The notes beneath the pieces were generated by a model. The model had not been told where the DNA came from. It saw nothing but the letters and a program-made list of their open reading frames with translations, and made no database searches. Below are positions 9,507-18,041 of a stretch of 64,000 bases of DNA, one piece after another. Origin of the DNA: Actinomycetales bacterium (GTDB taxonomy: Bacteria > Actinomycetota > Actinomycetes > Actinomycetales > Microbacteriaceae); assembly GCA_017308515.1 (NCBI GenBank), contig JAFKEN010000007.1, positions 385,323 to 449,322 of the forward strand. Direction: 5' to 3'. Both the position numbers and the translations under genes were made by a program. Position 1 is the first letter of the stretch; every line of letters starts with the position of its first letter.

Positions 9507-10874
9507 ATGTACGAGGATCGCGCGCGCCTGGCACGTGTGCACGCCGAGGAGCTCGAGCGCTACCGCGCGGCCCGCCCCGAGTCGGAGCGGCTGTGGCGCG
9601 CCGCCCGCGCCCACCTGCCCGGCGGGGTGCCGATGCTCTGGATGGAGAAGTGGCCGGGCCCCTGGCCGGTGCACGTCGTCGACGCGGCCGGCGCCCACTT
9701 CACGTGCGCCGACGGCATCGACCACGTCGACCTGTGCCTGGGCGACACCGGCGCCATGGTCGGCCACGCCCCCGCCGCGAGCGTCGCCGCGATCGCCGAG
9801 CGCCTCGCGCGCGGCGCGACCTTTATGCTGCCGACCGAGGACGCGGCCGCCGCGGCGGGCCTGCTCGCCGAGCGCTTCGGCCTGCCGCTGTGGCAGTTCA
9901 CCCTCACGGCGACCGACGCCAACCGGCACGTGCTGCGCTACGCCCGCGCGGCGACCGGCCGGAGCAAGGTGCTCGTGATCGATCACTGCTACCACGGCAC
10001 CGTCGACGAGTCCTACGCCACCCTCGACGACGCGGGTCGGGTGGTCGCGCGGCGCGGGAACATCGGGGCGCCGGTGCCGCTGGAGCAGACCACCGTCGTG
10101 GTGCCCTTCAACGACGTCCCGGCCCTCGAGGCGGCGCTCGCCCAGGGCGACGTCGCGGCGGTGCTCATCGAGCCGGCCATGACGAACATCGGCATCGTGC
10201 TGCCCGACCCCGGCTGGCACGAGGCGGTGCGCGCCGCGTGCGACGCGAGCGGCACGCTCCTCGTGATCGACGAGACCCATACGCTGTGCGCCGGGCCGGG
10301 CGGCATGACCGCGCGCGACGGCCTGCGCCCCGACGTCGTGGTGGTCGGCAAGACCATCGCGGGCGGCGTGCCGGCGGGCGCCTGGGGCATGACCGCCGAG
10401 CTCGCCGAGCGCGTCGACGCGGTCATGGGCTGGCACGCTGAGGGGCGGGAGGATCTCGACGTCGGGGGAGTGGGCGGCACCCTGGCCGGCAACGCGCTCT
10501 CGCTCGCGGGCATCCGCGCGACCCTGTCCGAAGTGCTCACCCCGGAGGTCTACCCGGCCATGATCGAGCGGGCCGCGGAGTGGACGGCGGGCGTGCAGGC
10601 GGCGATCGACGAGTTCGGCGTGCCGTGGCAGGTGACGCAGCTCGGCTGCCGGGCGGAGTACTCCTTCCGCCCGACGCCCCCGCACGACGGGCGGGAGGCC
10701 GCCGAGGCCGACGACTTCGCGCTGCAGCAGTACCTGCACCTGCACGCGCTCAACCGCGGCATCCTCATCACGCCGTTCCACAACATGGCGCTCATGAGCC
10801 CCGCGACCACGAGCGACGATGTCGCGCGGCACACCGAGGCATTCCGCGAGGCGGTGGCGAGCCTCTTCGGCTGA
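9507..10874 (+). CDS. Class III (aspartate family) aminotransferase
   Basis: PLP-dependent class III aminotransferase of the glutamate-1-semialdehyde mutase/omega-transaminase group, 455 aa. The cofactor lysine is K282 in VVVGKTIAGGVPAG, and the upstream VIDETHT contains the Asp that contacts the pyridine ring. ATG at 9507 follows a purine-rich GACGACGGAG. It lies directly after the polyamine importer, with only a hairpin between, so transamination of the imported amine or a downstream metabolite is the inferred role. Its overall pattern (LPGGVPMLWMEKWPGP near the N-terminus) is unlike classical GabT. The exact substrate cannot be read from the sequence. Confidence 0.85.
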   Translation: MYEDRARLARVHAEELERYRAARPESERLWRAARAHLPGGVPMLWMEKWPGPWPVHVVDAAGAHFTCADGIDHVDLCLGDTGAMVGHAPAASVAAIAERLARGATFMLPTEDAAAAAGLLAERFGLPLWQFTLTATDANRHVLRYARAATGRSKVLVIDHCYHGTVDESYATLDDAGRVVARRGNIGAPVPLEQTTVVVPFNDVPALEAALAQGDVAAVLIEPAMTNIGIVLPDPGWHEAVRAACDASGTLLVIDETHTLCAGPGGMTARDGLRPDVVVVGKTIAGGVPAGAWGMTAELAERVDAVMGWHAEGREDLDVGGVGGTLAGNALSLAGIRATLSEVLTPEVYPAMIERAAEWTAGVQAAIDEFGVPWQVTQLGCRAEYSFRPTPPHDGREAAEADDFALQQYLHLHALNRGILITPFHNMALMSPATTSDDVARHTEAFREAVASLFG

Positions 10875-10939
10875 GCTGCGTCGGGCCGCCTCGGGCGCGG
10901 TCTCCAGCGGCGCGGCGCGGGATGCGCTTCGATGGGGGC

Positions 10940-11905
10940 ATGGTCGATGCCGTCGCCGCCCTCGCCTACGGAGGGCCGGAGTCCCTCGGGATCATCGAGG
11001 TCCCCCACCGCGATCCGCGGCCGGGAGAGGTGGTGGTCGCGGTGCGCGCGGCCGCGCTCAACCCCTGGGACGCGAAGCAGGCCGCCGGCGCCGCGGGCAC
11101 CGATCCCGCGAAGCTGCCGCTGCGCCTCGGGGTCGAGGCCGCCGGGGTGATCGTCGCGGTCGGCGCCGACGACGACGGCGCCGCGCCGCTCGGAGCCGAC
11201 GGCTTGCCGCTCGCGGTGGGCGACGAGGTGCTCGGCACGGGTCTGCGCGGCGCGCAGGCCGCCGAGCTCACGGCGCCCGGCGACCGGCTGCTGCACAAGC
11301 CGGCGGGCGCCGGCTGGGCCGATGCGGCGGGGCTGCTGCTGACCGGCACGACCGCGGCGCACGGCCTGCACGCCGTCGCGCTCGCCGAGGGCGAGACGCT
11401 GCTCGTGCACGGCGGCAGCGGCGGCGTCGGCCGCCTCGTCGTGCAGCTCGCGCGGCGCGGCGGGGCGCGCGTGCTCGCGACCGCCTCGGAGGGTCACCAC
11501 GACGATCTGCGCCGGCTCGGCGCCGAACCGATCGTCTACGGCGAGGGGCTCGAGCAGCGCGTGCGCGAACTCGCGCCGCACGGCGTCGATGCCGCCTTCG
11601 ACTGCGTCGGCACCGAGGAGGCGCTCGCGGTCTCGCTCGCCGTGCTCGCCGACCCCGCGCGTCTCGTCACGATCGCGAACGCGGGCCCGGTCATGGCGGC
11701 CGGCGGCCAGGCGATCGGCGCCGCGCCTGGCGCCGACGCGGGCACGGCGGTGCGCAACGCCGCGCGGGTCGATCTGGTGCGCGCGCTCGGCGAGGGCGCG
11801 CTCGAGGTCGAGATCGCCGCGACCTTCCCGCTCGCCCGGGCGCGCGAGGCCTACGAGCTGCTCGCCACCGGCCACGCCGGCGGCAAGGTCGTGCTCGAGG
11901 TCTGA
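10940..11905 (+). CDS. Zinc-free quinone oxidoreductase-like MDR protein
   Basis: NADPH-dependent medium-chain dehydrogenase/reductase, quinone oxidoreductase type, 321 aa. The N-terminal GroES-like domain begins MVDAVAALAYGGPESL, and the Rossmann fold has GGSGGVGRLVVQLA from about residue 156. The catalytic zinc ligands of alcohol dehydrogenases are absent. ATG at 10940 is preferred over the in-frame ATG at 10922 because it fits the family start and lies 7 bases after TTCGAT, a -10-like hexamer. It is convergent with gabT. The substrate is unknown, possibly electrophiles or quinones. Confidence 0.82.
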   Translation: MVDAVAALAYGGPESLGIIEVPHRDPRPGEVVVAVRAAALNPWDAKQAAGAAGTDPAKLPLRLGVEAAGVIVAVGADDDGAAPLGADGLPLAVGDEVLGTGLRGAQAAELTAPGDRLLHKPAGAGWADAAGLLLTGTTAAHGLHAVALAEGETLLVHGGSGGVGRLVVQLARRGGARVLATASEGHHDDLRRLGAEPIVYGEGLEQRVRELAPHGVDAAFDCVGTEEALAVSLAVLADPARLVTIANAGPVMAAGGQAIGAAPGADAGTAVRNAARVDLVRALGEGALEVEIAATFPLARAREAYELLATGHAGGKVVLEV

Positions 11906-11910
11906 GCCGA

Positions 11911-11925
11911 GCGGCGCTCCGCCGC
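11911..11925. terminator. Short GC hairpin between convergent genes
   Basis: GCGGCG, loop CTC, CGCCGC, between the ends of the quinone oxidoreductase and gabT genes. It is short and lacks a T-tract; a weak bidirectional terminator is possible. Confidence 0.3.
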
Positions 11926-11957
11926 GCCGCGAGCGGCCTCGGACCCCCGCGCCGCGC

Positions 11958-13307
11958 TCAGGCGTTCGCGGTGAAGGCCTCGCCGAGCACGCCGAGCGCG
12001 TCCACGAGCTGCGCGTCGGTGATCGCGAGGCTCGGCAGGAACCGCAGCACGTTGCCGGACGTTCCGGCGCTCAGCAGCAGCACCCCTTGCTGCGCCGCGT
12101 GCGCGACGACCGCGGAGACGAGCGCGGGCAGCGGCTCGCCGGTCGCGGGATCCCGCAGCTCGATCGCGAGCATCGCACCCCGGCCGCGCACCTCGGCCAC
12201 GCGCGGGTCGCGGGCGGCCAGCGCACGCAGACCCGGCTCGAGCACCGACTGGATGCGGTCCGCCTCGCCGAGCAGCCCGTCGCGCTCGATGCGCTCGAAG
12301 ACCGCGATCGCGGCGGCACACGCGACCGGGTTGCCGCCGAACGTCCCGCCGAGCCCGCCGGGTTGCGCGGCGTCCATGATCTCGGCGCGACCGGTGACGC
12401 CCGCGAGCGGAAGGCCGCCGGCGATGCCCTTGGCCGAGAGCACGAGGTCGGGCACGAGTCCGAAGTGCTCGCTCGCGAACCAGCGGCCGGTGCGGGCCAT
12501 GCCGCTCTGGATCTCGTCGGCGATGAAGACGACGCCGTTCGCGGTGCACCACTCCTGCAGGGCGGGCAGGTAGCCCTCGGCGGGCACGACGAAGCCGCCC
12601 TCGCCCTGGATCGGCTCGACGACGAGGCAGGCGAGGTCGGCCGCGCCGACGGTCTTCTCGAGGTAGCCGATGGTGCGGGCGGCGGCCGCCTCGCCGGAGA
12701 GCCCGTCGAGCAGCGGGTAGGAGTTGGGGGCGCGGTACACGTCCCCGGCGAACGGGCCGAACCCGGCGCCGTAGGGCATCGCCTTGAAGTTCATCGCCAT
12801 CGTCAGGTTGGTGCGCCCGTGGTAGGCGTGGTCGAGCACCGCGATCCCCCGGCGCCCGGTGGCCTTGCGGGCGATCTTGACGCCGTTCTCGACCGCCTCG
12901 GCGCCCGAGTTGACGAGCACGGTCTTCTTGGCGAAGTCGCCGGGGGTGTGCGCGGCCAGCAGCTCGGCGACCCGCACGTACTCCTCGTAGGGCGTGATGG
13001 TGAAGAGGGTGTGGGTGACGTCGCCGAGCTGGGCGCGCGCGGCGGCGACGACGTCGTCGTCGGTGTGCCCGATCGTCGTCACGCCGATGCCGGCGCCGAG
13101 GTCGAGGAAGCGGTTGCCGTCGACGTCTTCGAGCAGGGCGCCGTGCGCCTTCGCGATGTACACCGGCAGCGCCGAGGAGACCCCCGCCGAGACGACCGCG
13201 GCACGGCGCTGCTGCAGCTCGACGGATCGCGGCCCCGGCACCGCAGTGACGAGGCGGCGGCCGACGGCGTCGGCGGCTAGCGTGGTGGGGGTCGCGGTGT
13301 CGGTCAT
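11958..13307 (-). CDS. gabT: 4-aminobutyrate aminotransferase (copy 1)
   Basis: PLP enzyme transferring the amino group of 4-aminobutyrate to 2-oxoglutarate, giving succinate semialdehyde, 449 aa. The cofactor lysine is K293 in SAKGIAGGLPLAGV, with D264 in ADEIQSG, and LVNSGAEAVEN at about 131-141 binds PLP phosphate. ATG at 13307 lies 7 bases after TACACT on the minus strand, so a leaderless mRNA is likely. A 20-bp palindrome at 13356-13375 lies in the shared upstream region with osmC. A second gabT lies 3.3 kb away (16614-17948) on the same strand. They are diverged paralogs, not recent copies, so different omega-amino acids may be used. Confidence 0.93.
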   Translation of the reverse strand: MTDTATPTTLAADAVGRRLVTAVPGPRSVELQQRRAAVVSAGVSSALPVYIAKAHGALLEDVDGNRFLDLGAGIGVTTIGHTDDDVVAAARAQLGDVTHTLFTITPYEEYVRVAELLAAHTPGDFAKKTVLVNSGAEAVENGVKIARKATGRRGIAVLDHAYHGRTNLTMAMNFKAMPYGAGFGPFAGDVYRAPNSYPLLDGLSGEAAAARTIGYLEKTVGAADLACLVVEPIQGEGGFVVPAEGYLPALQEWCTANGVVFIADEIQSGMARTGRWFASEHFGLVPDLVLSAKGIAGGLPLAGVTGRAEIMDAAQPGGLGGTFGGNPVACAAAIAVFERIERDGLLGEADRIQSVLEPGLRALAARDPRVAEVRGRGAMLAIELRDPATGEPLPALVSAVVAHAAQQGVLLLSAGTSGNVLRFLPSLAITDAQLVDALGVLGEAFTANA

Positions 13308-13313
13308 GCTCCG

Positions 13314-13319
13314 AGTGTA
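13314..13319 (-). promoter_or_regulatory. -10 element of gabT copy 1
   Basis: TACACT on the minus strand, 7 bases before the ATG at 13307. No Shine-Dalgarno sequence is seen. Confidence 0.5.
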
Positions 13320-13355
13320 GGCGGGGCGGGTCGCTCGCCGAGACCCCGTGGAACG

Positions 13356-13375
13356 ACGGATTCCGTCGAATCCGT
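13356..13375. promoter_or_regulatory. 20-bp palindrome upstream of gabT
   Basis: Perfect inverted repeat with arms ACGGATTC and GAATCCGT around CGTC, 49-68 bases upstream of the gabT start and just in front of the divergent OsmC gene. Its core GATTCCGTCGAATC resembles the palindrome upstream of ald (GATTCCGCGTCGAATC), suggesting one regulator for both. Confidence 0.55.
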
Positions 13376-13396
13376 GCCAGAACGAGAGGGATCCGG

Positions 13397-13903
13397 TTGT
13401 CGGCCACGCACGATTTCGCCGTCTCGGTGGAGTGGGCCGGCCCGCACGCGACCGAGCCGCACGCGCTCGGGGCAGCCGCCCGTGCGGGCGCGCGCCGGAT
13501 CCCGCGGGCCTCCGTCGCCCGCGCTGAGGGCGTGCCCGAGCTGCCGACCTCGGCCGCGCGGGTCTTCCACGGCGACGCCGACCGCTGGAACCCCGAGCAG
13601 CTGCTGATCGCCTCCCTCGCGCAGTGCCACCTGCTGAGCTACCTCTACGTCTGCGCGCGCGAGGGCGTCGAGGTCGTCGCCTACCGCGACGAGGCCGCGG
13701 GCGTGCTCGCCGTGCGCGGTGAGAGCGGCGCGTTCGCCGAGGTCCTGCTGCGCCCGCGCGTCACGGTCGCGACCGCCGATCTCGAGCTCGCGACCCGGCT
13801 GCACGGCGAGGCGCACGAGCTGTGCTTCATCGCGAACAGCGTGAACTTCCCGGTGCGCGTCGAACCCGAGGTGCGCGCGGCGGAGGGCTCACTCCCGGGC
13901 TGA
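13397..13903 (+). CDS. OsmC/Ohr-family peroxiredoxin-like protein
   Basis: OsmC-type thiol protein, 168 aa, likely reducing organic hydroperoxides. The two family cysteines are visible: C77 in SLAQCHLLSYLYVC and C143 in HELCFIANSVNFPV. The start is read as TTG at 13397, preceded by the purine-rich AACGAGAGGGATC; no ATG or GTG gives a better N-terminus. It is divergent from gabT with an 89-base gap that contains the palindrome. Substrate specificity between Ohr and OsmC branches cannot be told. Confidence 0.85.
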   Translation: MSATHDFAVSVEWAGPHATEPHALGAAARAGARRIPRASVARAEGVPELPTSAARVFHGDADRWNPEQLLIASLAQCHLLSYLYVCAREGVEVVAYRDEAAGVLAVRGESGAFAEVLLRPRVTVATADLELATRLHGEAHELCFIANSVNFPVRVEPEVRAAEGSLPG

Positions 13904-13949
13904 CGCGCCGCGTTCGCCCACGGCGTGCCCGCGGCGACGGCCGCGCCAC

Positions 13950-13955
13950 TAGCCT
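13950..13955 (+). promoter_or_regulatory. -10 element of the LtrA-family gene
   Basis: TAGCCT, 7 bases before the ATG at 13962, with no Shine-Dalgarno sequence. Leaderless pattern. Confidence 0.5.
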
Positions 13956-13961
13956 CCCGGC

Positions 13962-15170
13962 ATGGCCGTGCCGCGCCCGCTGCGCCTCACCTCGACCCTC
14001 CACGACCACCGGGTCACCACGTTCGAGCTGTTCTTCGACCTGGTCTACGTCTTCGCGTTCACCCAGGTGAGCGGCCTCATGGTGCACGCCCACGACGCGG
14101 CGGGGGTGGCGCAGGGGCTCGTCGTGCTCGGCCTGCTGTGGTGGACCTGGGCGGCCTACAGCTGGCTCGCGAACGAGGCCCGCGCCGACCGCGGGCTGCT
14201 GCTGGCGGCCATGGCGCTCGCCATGGCGGCGGTGTTCGTGGTCGCCCTCGAGATCCCCGACGCCTTCGGGGACGGCGAGACGGGCCGCACCGCGGCGATC
14301 GTGCTCGTCGCCGCGTACGGCGTCGTGCGCCTCGTGCACATCGCCGTCTACCTGCTCGCGGCGGGCGCCGACCGGGCGCTGCGGCGCCAGGTGCTGATCT
14401 CGCTCGGGGCGGCGCTGCTGCCCTCGCTCGCGCTGCTGGCGGTCGGCGCGCTGCTCGGGGGCGTCATCCAGCTCCTGGTCTGGGCGGCGGCCTGGCTGCT
14501 CGACGTGCTCGTCGTGTTCCTCACCTCGCTGCGCGGGTCGTGGCGGCTGCCCGCGGCCGGGCACTGGGCCGAGCGCCACGGGCTCGTCGTGATCCTCGCA
14601 CTCGGGGAGTCGGTCGTCGCGATCGGCGTCGGCGCCGCCGAGGAGGAGGTCAGCCTGCCGCTGCTGGCCGGAGCGCTGCTCGCGATCGGAGGGTCGATCG
14701 CGCTGTGGTGGGCCTACTTCCGCAGCGTCGCGGCGCGGGCCGAGCACCGCCTCGCGGCGCTGCCGCCCGCCGAGCGGCCGCTGCGGGCGAGCGAGGGCTA
14801 CACCTACGCGCACTTCCCGATCGTCGCGGGCATCGTGCTGGCTGCGGTCGGCGTCGAGGAGGCGATGCACCGCATCCCGCTCGGCGAACCGCTCGGCCTC
14901 TTCGGCGCCCTCGCGCTCACCGGTGGCACGAGCCTCGTGCTCGCCGCGACCGCGCTGTTCTCCGCCGTCGTGGCCCGCCGCGCTCTCGTGCCACGGCTCG
15001 TCGTCGGGCTGGCCCTGCTGCCGACCGCGGTCGGAATCGCCGCCCTGCCCGCGCTCGCGGCCTTTGCGATCCCGGTCGCGGCGACCGTCGCGGCGCTCGC
15101 GCTCGAGTCGACGCTCGACCGGCGCGCTCAGTCCTCGGGGATCGGGTTGGAGGAGGACTCGGCGTCGTAG
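13962..15170 (+). CDS. LtrA-family membrane protein
   Basis: Low temperature requirement A (LtrA) family integral membrane protein, 402 aa with around eleven to twelve hydrophobic segments. The diagnostic N-terminal motif TTFELFFDLVYVFAFTQVSG is present at about 19-38, as is GESVVAIG mid-protein. The molecular function of this family is unknown; the name comes from a Listeria cold-growth locus. Its 3' end overlaps the convergent small gene at 15128-15364 by 43 bases. Confidence 0.88.
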   Translation: MAVPRPLRLTSTLHDHRVTTFELFFDLVYVFAFTQVSGLMVHAHDAAGVAQGLVVLGLLWWTWAAYSWLANEARADRGLLLAAMALAMAAVFVVALEIPDAFGDGETGRTAAIVLVAAYGVVRLVHIAVYLLAAGADRALRRQVLISLGAALLPSLALLAVGALLGGVIQLLVWAAAWLLDVLVVFLTSLRGSWRLPAAGHWAERHGLVVILALGESVVAIGVGAAEEEVSLPLLAGALLAIGGSIALWWAYFRSVAARAEHRLAALPPAERPLRASEGYTYAHFPIVAGIVLAAVGVEEAMHRIPLGEPLGLFGALALTGGTSLVLAATALFSAVVARRALVPRLVVGLALLPTAVGIAALPALAAFAIPVAATVAALALESTLDRRAQSSGIGLEEDSAS

Positions 15171-15364
15171 CGGTAGGGCACCGTCGTCGGGCCGTCGTGC
15201 TCGCCGGTGTGCTCGGGCTCACCCGACCTGCGGTAGACGAGCTGACCGGCCTCCCACGGGAGCACGAGCTCGTCCTCGATGTCGGCGAGGCTCTCGGCCT
15301 CCAGCGGGATCGTCTGGGTGTCGAGCGGGCCGCCGTGCAGCTGCCCCAGGATCGTGCCGGACAT
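15128..15364 (-). CDS. Small acidic conserved-type hypothetical protein
   Basis: 78-aa acidic soluble protein with no recognised domain. It starts MSGTILGQLHGGPLDTQTIP and contains LADIEDELVLPWEAGQLVYR; the C-terminus is polar (ESSSNPIPED). ATG at 15364 is preceded on the minus strand by GAGGGAGGAACCC, a strong ribosome binding site, which supports expression. Its last 43 bases overlap the end of the convergent LtrA-family gene. Function unknown. Confidence 0.75.
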   Translation of the reverse strand: MSGTILGQLHGGPLDTQTIPLEAESLADIEDELVLPWEAGQLVYRRSGEPEHTGEHDGPTTVPYRYDAESSSNPIPED

Positions 15365-15406
15365 GGGTTCCTCCCTCGGATTCCGCTGCCTGAATGCTAG
15401 TCGCGC

Positions 15407-16612
15407 TCAGCCGCCGACCTGGTCGGGCGCCTGGGTCGAGTCGAGGTTCGAGTAGAGGTCCGCGTAGCTCGCGTCGAGGCTCTCGAGCTGGTCGACCATC
15501 GCGTTGTAGCGGTCGGTGTCGGCGTTGAGCGCGAGCCGGTCGTTCTCGAGCGCGTCGTAGCGCGCCTGGAGCGCCGCGCGCTCCCGGTCGAACTCGGCCT
15601 GGCTCGAGAAGGCGCCCGGGGTCTGGGCCCGCGCGTTGAAGTCGTCGATGTCGGCGTTGAGCGCCGCGACATCCGACTCGTAGGCGGTGCTGCGGCGGTC
15701 GAGGTCGGCGCCCAGTGCGTCGAGCTGCGTGACGAGGTCGTCGATCTGGGCCTGCAGATCGTCGAGCGCCGCGGTCGACTGCCGGTCGAAGGCGAGCACC
15801 GCGGAGCGGTCGTCGAAATAGCGCGCGTAGTACTGCTCGAGCTCGGGACCGAGGTCGGCGAACTCGGTGCCGAGCCGCGAGTGCCACTCGTCGGCGAGCT
15901 GGCTCGCGGGATAGGTGGCCATAACGGCGCGCACCGGATCGTCGGGCGGGATCGCGTCGACGGCGGCGGCGACGAGCGCATCCACCCGGTCGCGCTCGCC
16001 TGCGCTCAGCCGCTCGTAGGCGGCGTGCAGGAACTCGTGCGCGGCGGTCACCTCGACGGTGCCGGCGAGCCGCTCGTCGGTCACCTGGTAGACGTAGATG
16101 CGGTCGTCGGAGGTGTAGCAGCCGAGCACCGTCTGGCCCTCGACCTCGCAGTGGCCGTTGAACGAGTCGGCCGGCTCGATGCTCGGGCGGGTGGCGAAGA
16201 AGATCCGGCGCGCGTCGGGGGTGAGGGTCACCTCGTCGGCGATCGTCTCGATGTCGGCGGTCGGGGGATGCGTCCAGACCGTGATCTGGTCGGCGATCGC
16301 CTGGCGGCGCTGCGCATCCCACGGGGCGACGACCACGAGCGCGACGGCGAGCACCGCGAGGCTCGCGACCGTCGCCACGAGCGGACCGCGCCCGCGTCGC
16401 CGGCGGGGCCGTCGCCCGCCGGGGGCCGGTTCGAGCAGCACGGGCGGCGGGGGGCCGGGAGGCACGGCGGGGCCGGCCGGCGCGGCCGGCTGCGCACTCG
16501 GCGCTGCCGCCTGCGCGCTCGGCGCTGCCGGTGCTGACGGCGGCGGCGACGCGGCGGGCGCCCCGGCCCACCACGTCTCGCCGGGCGGCCTCCCGACGCG
16601 GTCGTCGCTCAC
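15407..16612 (-). CDS. Membrane-anchored protein with HExxH metalloprotease-like motif
   Basis: 401-aa protein of unknown function with four parts: a Pro/Ala-rich cytosolic region (1-65); a basic stretch (67-76); one membrane segment at about 78-97; and an extracytoplasmic region carrying C155 and C165 and an HEFLH motif (H192, E193, H196), the zincin pattern. Residues about 270-390 are heptad-like and Asp/Leu-rich, predicted coiled coil. The combination suggests a surface metallopeptidase or a degenerate one; the third zinc ligand is not identifiable by eye. ATG at 16612 lies just beyond the end of gabT copy 2 (16614), so the two are probably co-transcribed. Confidence 0.72.
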   Translation of the reverse strand: MSDDRVGRPPGETWWAGAPAASPPPSAPAAPSAQAAAPSAQPAAPAGPAVPPGPPPPVLLEPAPGGRRPRRRRGRGPLVATVASLAVLAVALVVVAPWDAQRRQAIADQITVWTHPPTADIETIADEVTLTPDARRIFFATRPSIEPADSFNGHCEVEGQTVLGCYTSDDRIYVYQVTDERLAGTVEVTAAHEFLHAAYERLSAGERDRVDALVAAAVDAIPPDDPVRAVMATYPASQLADEWHSRLGTEFADLGPELEQYYARYFDDRSAVLAFDRQSTAALDDLQAQIDDLVTQLDALGADLDRRSTAYESDVAALNADIDDFNARAQTPGAFSSQAEFDRERAALQARYDALENDRLALNADTDRYNAMVDQLESLDASYADLYSNLDSTQAPDQVGG

Positions 16613-16613
16613 C

Positions 16614-17948
16614 TCAACCCAGCTTCTCGAGCGCCTCTTCGATCACGGAGGCGGCGTCGTCGATCAGCTCCTCGCTGATGACGACGCTCGGCATGATGCG
16701 CAGCACCGAGTCCCAGCTGCCCGCGTCGAGCGGGATCACGCCGTGGCTCGTCGCGTGCTTGAGGATCGCGCTCAGGCCCTCGGGGTTCGGCTCCTTCGTG
16801 CCGGGCTTCACGATCTCGACGCCGAACATGGCGCCCTTGCCGCGCACCTCGCCGACGCTCGCGAAGCGCTCGGCCCAGCCGCCGATGCGGGCGGTGAGGG
16901 CGCGCTCCACGCGCTGCGCCTGGCCGATCAGGTCGTCGCGCTCGATGATCTCGAAGACCTTGAGGGCCGCCGCGGTCGAGACCGGGTTGCCGCCGAAGGT
17001 GCCGCCGATGCCGCCGGGCTGCACGGCATCCATGATCTCGGCCCGACCGGTGACCGCCGCGAGCGGGAAGCCGCCCGCGATGCCCTTCGCGCTCGTGACG
17101 AGGTCGGGCACGACGCCGTGGTGCTCGATCGAGTACCACGCGCCGGTGCGGGCGATGCCGGCCTGGATCTCGTCGGCGACGAAGACGATGCCGTTCTCGC
17201 GGCAGAACTCGGCGATGCGCGCGTAGAACCCGGGCGCCGGGATGACGATGCCCCCGTCGCCCTGGATCGGCTCGACGAAGAAGGCGGCGACCTCCGAGGC
17301 GCCGATGTGGGTCTGCAGGTAGTCGATCGTCTTCGCGGCCGCCTCCTCGCCGGAGAGCCCGTCGCGGAAGGGGTAGCTGATCGGCACCGAGTACAGCTCG
17401 CCCGGGAACGGCCCCATGCCCACGCGCTCCGGCCAGGGGCGGTAGGTCATCGCCATCGTCAGGTTGGTGCGGCCGTGGAAGGCGTGGTCGAGGCTCACGA
17501 TCGCGCGGCGGCCGGTGTACTTGCGGGCGATCTTGACGGCGTTCTCGACCGCCTCCGCGCCGGAGTTGACGAGGATCGAGTGCTTCTCGAAGTCGCCGGG
17601 CGTGATCTGGGCGAGTTTCTCCGCCACCCGCACGTAGTTCTCGTAGGGGGTGACCGTGAAGAGCGTGTGGGTGAGCTTCTTGGCCTGCTCGTAGGCCGCC
17701 TCGGCGACCTCGGGGTGGGCGTGCCCGATCGTCGTCACGCCGATGCCGCAGCCGAGGTCGATGAGGCGGTTGCCGTCGACGTCGACGAGGATCGCGCCGG
17801 AGCCGTGATCCATGTAGATGTTCGCGAGCGTGCCGGCGCCGCGCGAGACCGCCGCGACGCGGCGCTCCTGCAGGGCGAGGGACTTCGGACCGGGAAGCTC
17901 GGTCACCAGGAGGCGCTCCTGGGGCACGGAGAAGGGCGCGGAGGGCAT
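16614..17948 (-). CDS. gabT: 4-aminobutyrate aminotransferase (copy 2)
   Basis: Second GABA aminotransferase, 444 aa. PLP lysine is K288 in SAKGIAGGFPLAAV, with D259 in ADEIQAG and LVNSGAEAVENAVKIARK at about 127-144. It shares layout with the copy at 11958-13307 but differs throughout, including a Trp/Arg-containing MTYRPWPERVGMG segment where copy 1 has MNFKAMPYG. ATG at 17948 lies 6 bases after TAGGCT on the minus strand. Unlike copy 1, no GATTC/GAATC palindrome is seen upstream, suggesting separate control. The membrane HEFLH protein gene follows two bases after its stop. Confidence 0.92.
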   Translation of the reverse strand: MPSAPFSVPQERLLVTELPGPKSLALQERRVAAVSRGAGTLANIYMDHGSGAILVDVDGNRLIDLGCGIGVTTIGHAHPEVAEAAYEQAKKLTHTLFTVTPYENYVRVAEKLAQITPGDFEKHSILVNSGAEAVENAVKIARKYTGRRAIVSLDHAFHGRTNLTMAMTYRPWPERVGMGPFPGELYSVPISYPFRDGLSGEEAAAKTIDYLQTHIGASEVAAFFVEPIQGDGGIVIPAPGFYARIAEFCRENGIVFVADEIQAGIARTGAWYSIEHHGVVPDLVTSAKGIAGGFPLAAVTGRAEIMDAVQPGGIGGTFGGNPVSTAAALKVFEIIERDDLIGQAQRVERALTARIGGWAERFASVGEVRGKGAMFGVEIVKPGTKEPNPEGLSAILKHATSHGVIPLDAGSWDSVLRIMPSVVISEELIDDAASVIEEALEKLG

Positions 17949-17953
17949 GCTTC

Positions 17954-17959
17954 AGCCTA
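17954..17959 (-). promoter_or_regulatory. -10 element of gabT copy 2
   Basis: TAGGCT on the minus strand, ending 6 bases before the ATG at 17948. Leaderless pattern. Confidence 0.5.
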
Positions 17960-18041
17960 ACCGGGGCGCGCCCGCGGGCCGTGGGGGCGCCGTCCAGGCG
18001 GCGCGGGGGAGGATGGGACTCCCTGCACCTCGAGGAGACCC

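Noticed and set aside
11958..17948. The two gabT genes as a recent duplication
   Set aside because: They differ throughout in sequence, promoter and upstream sites, so the duplication, if local, is old.
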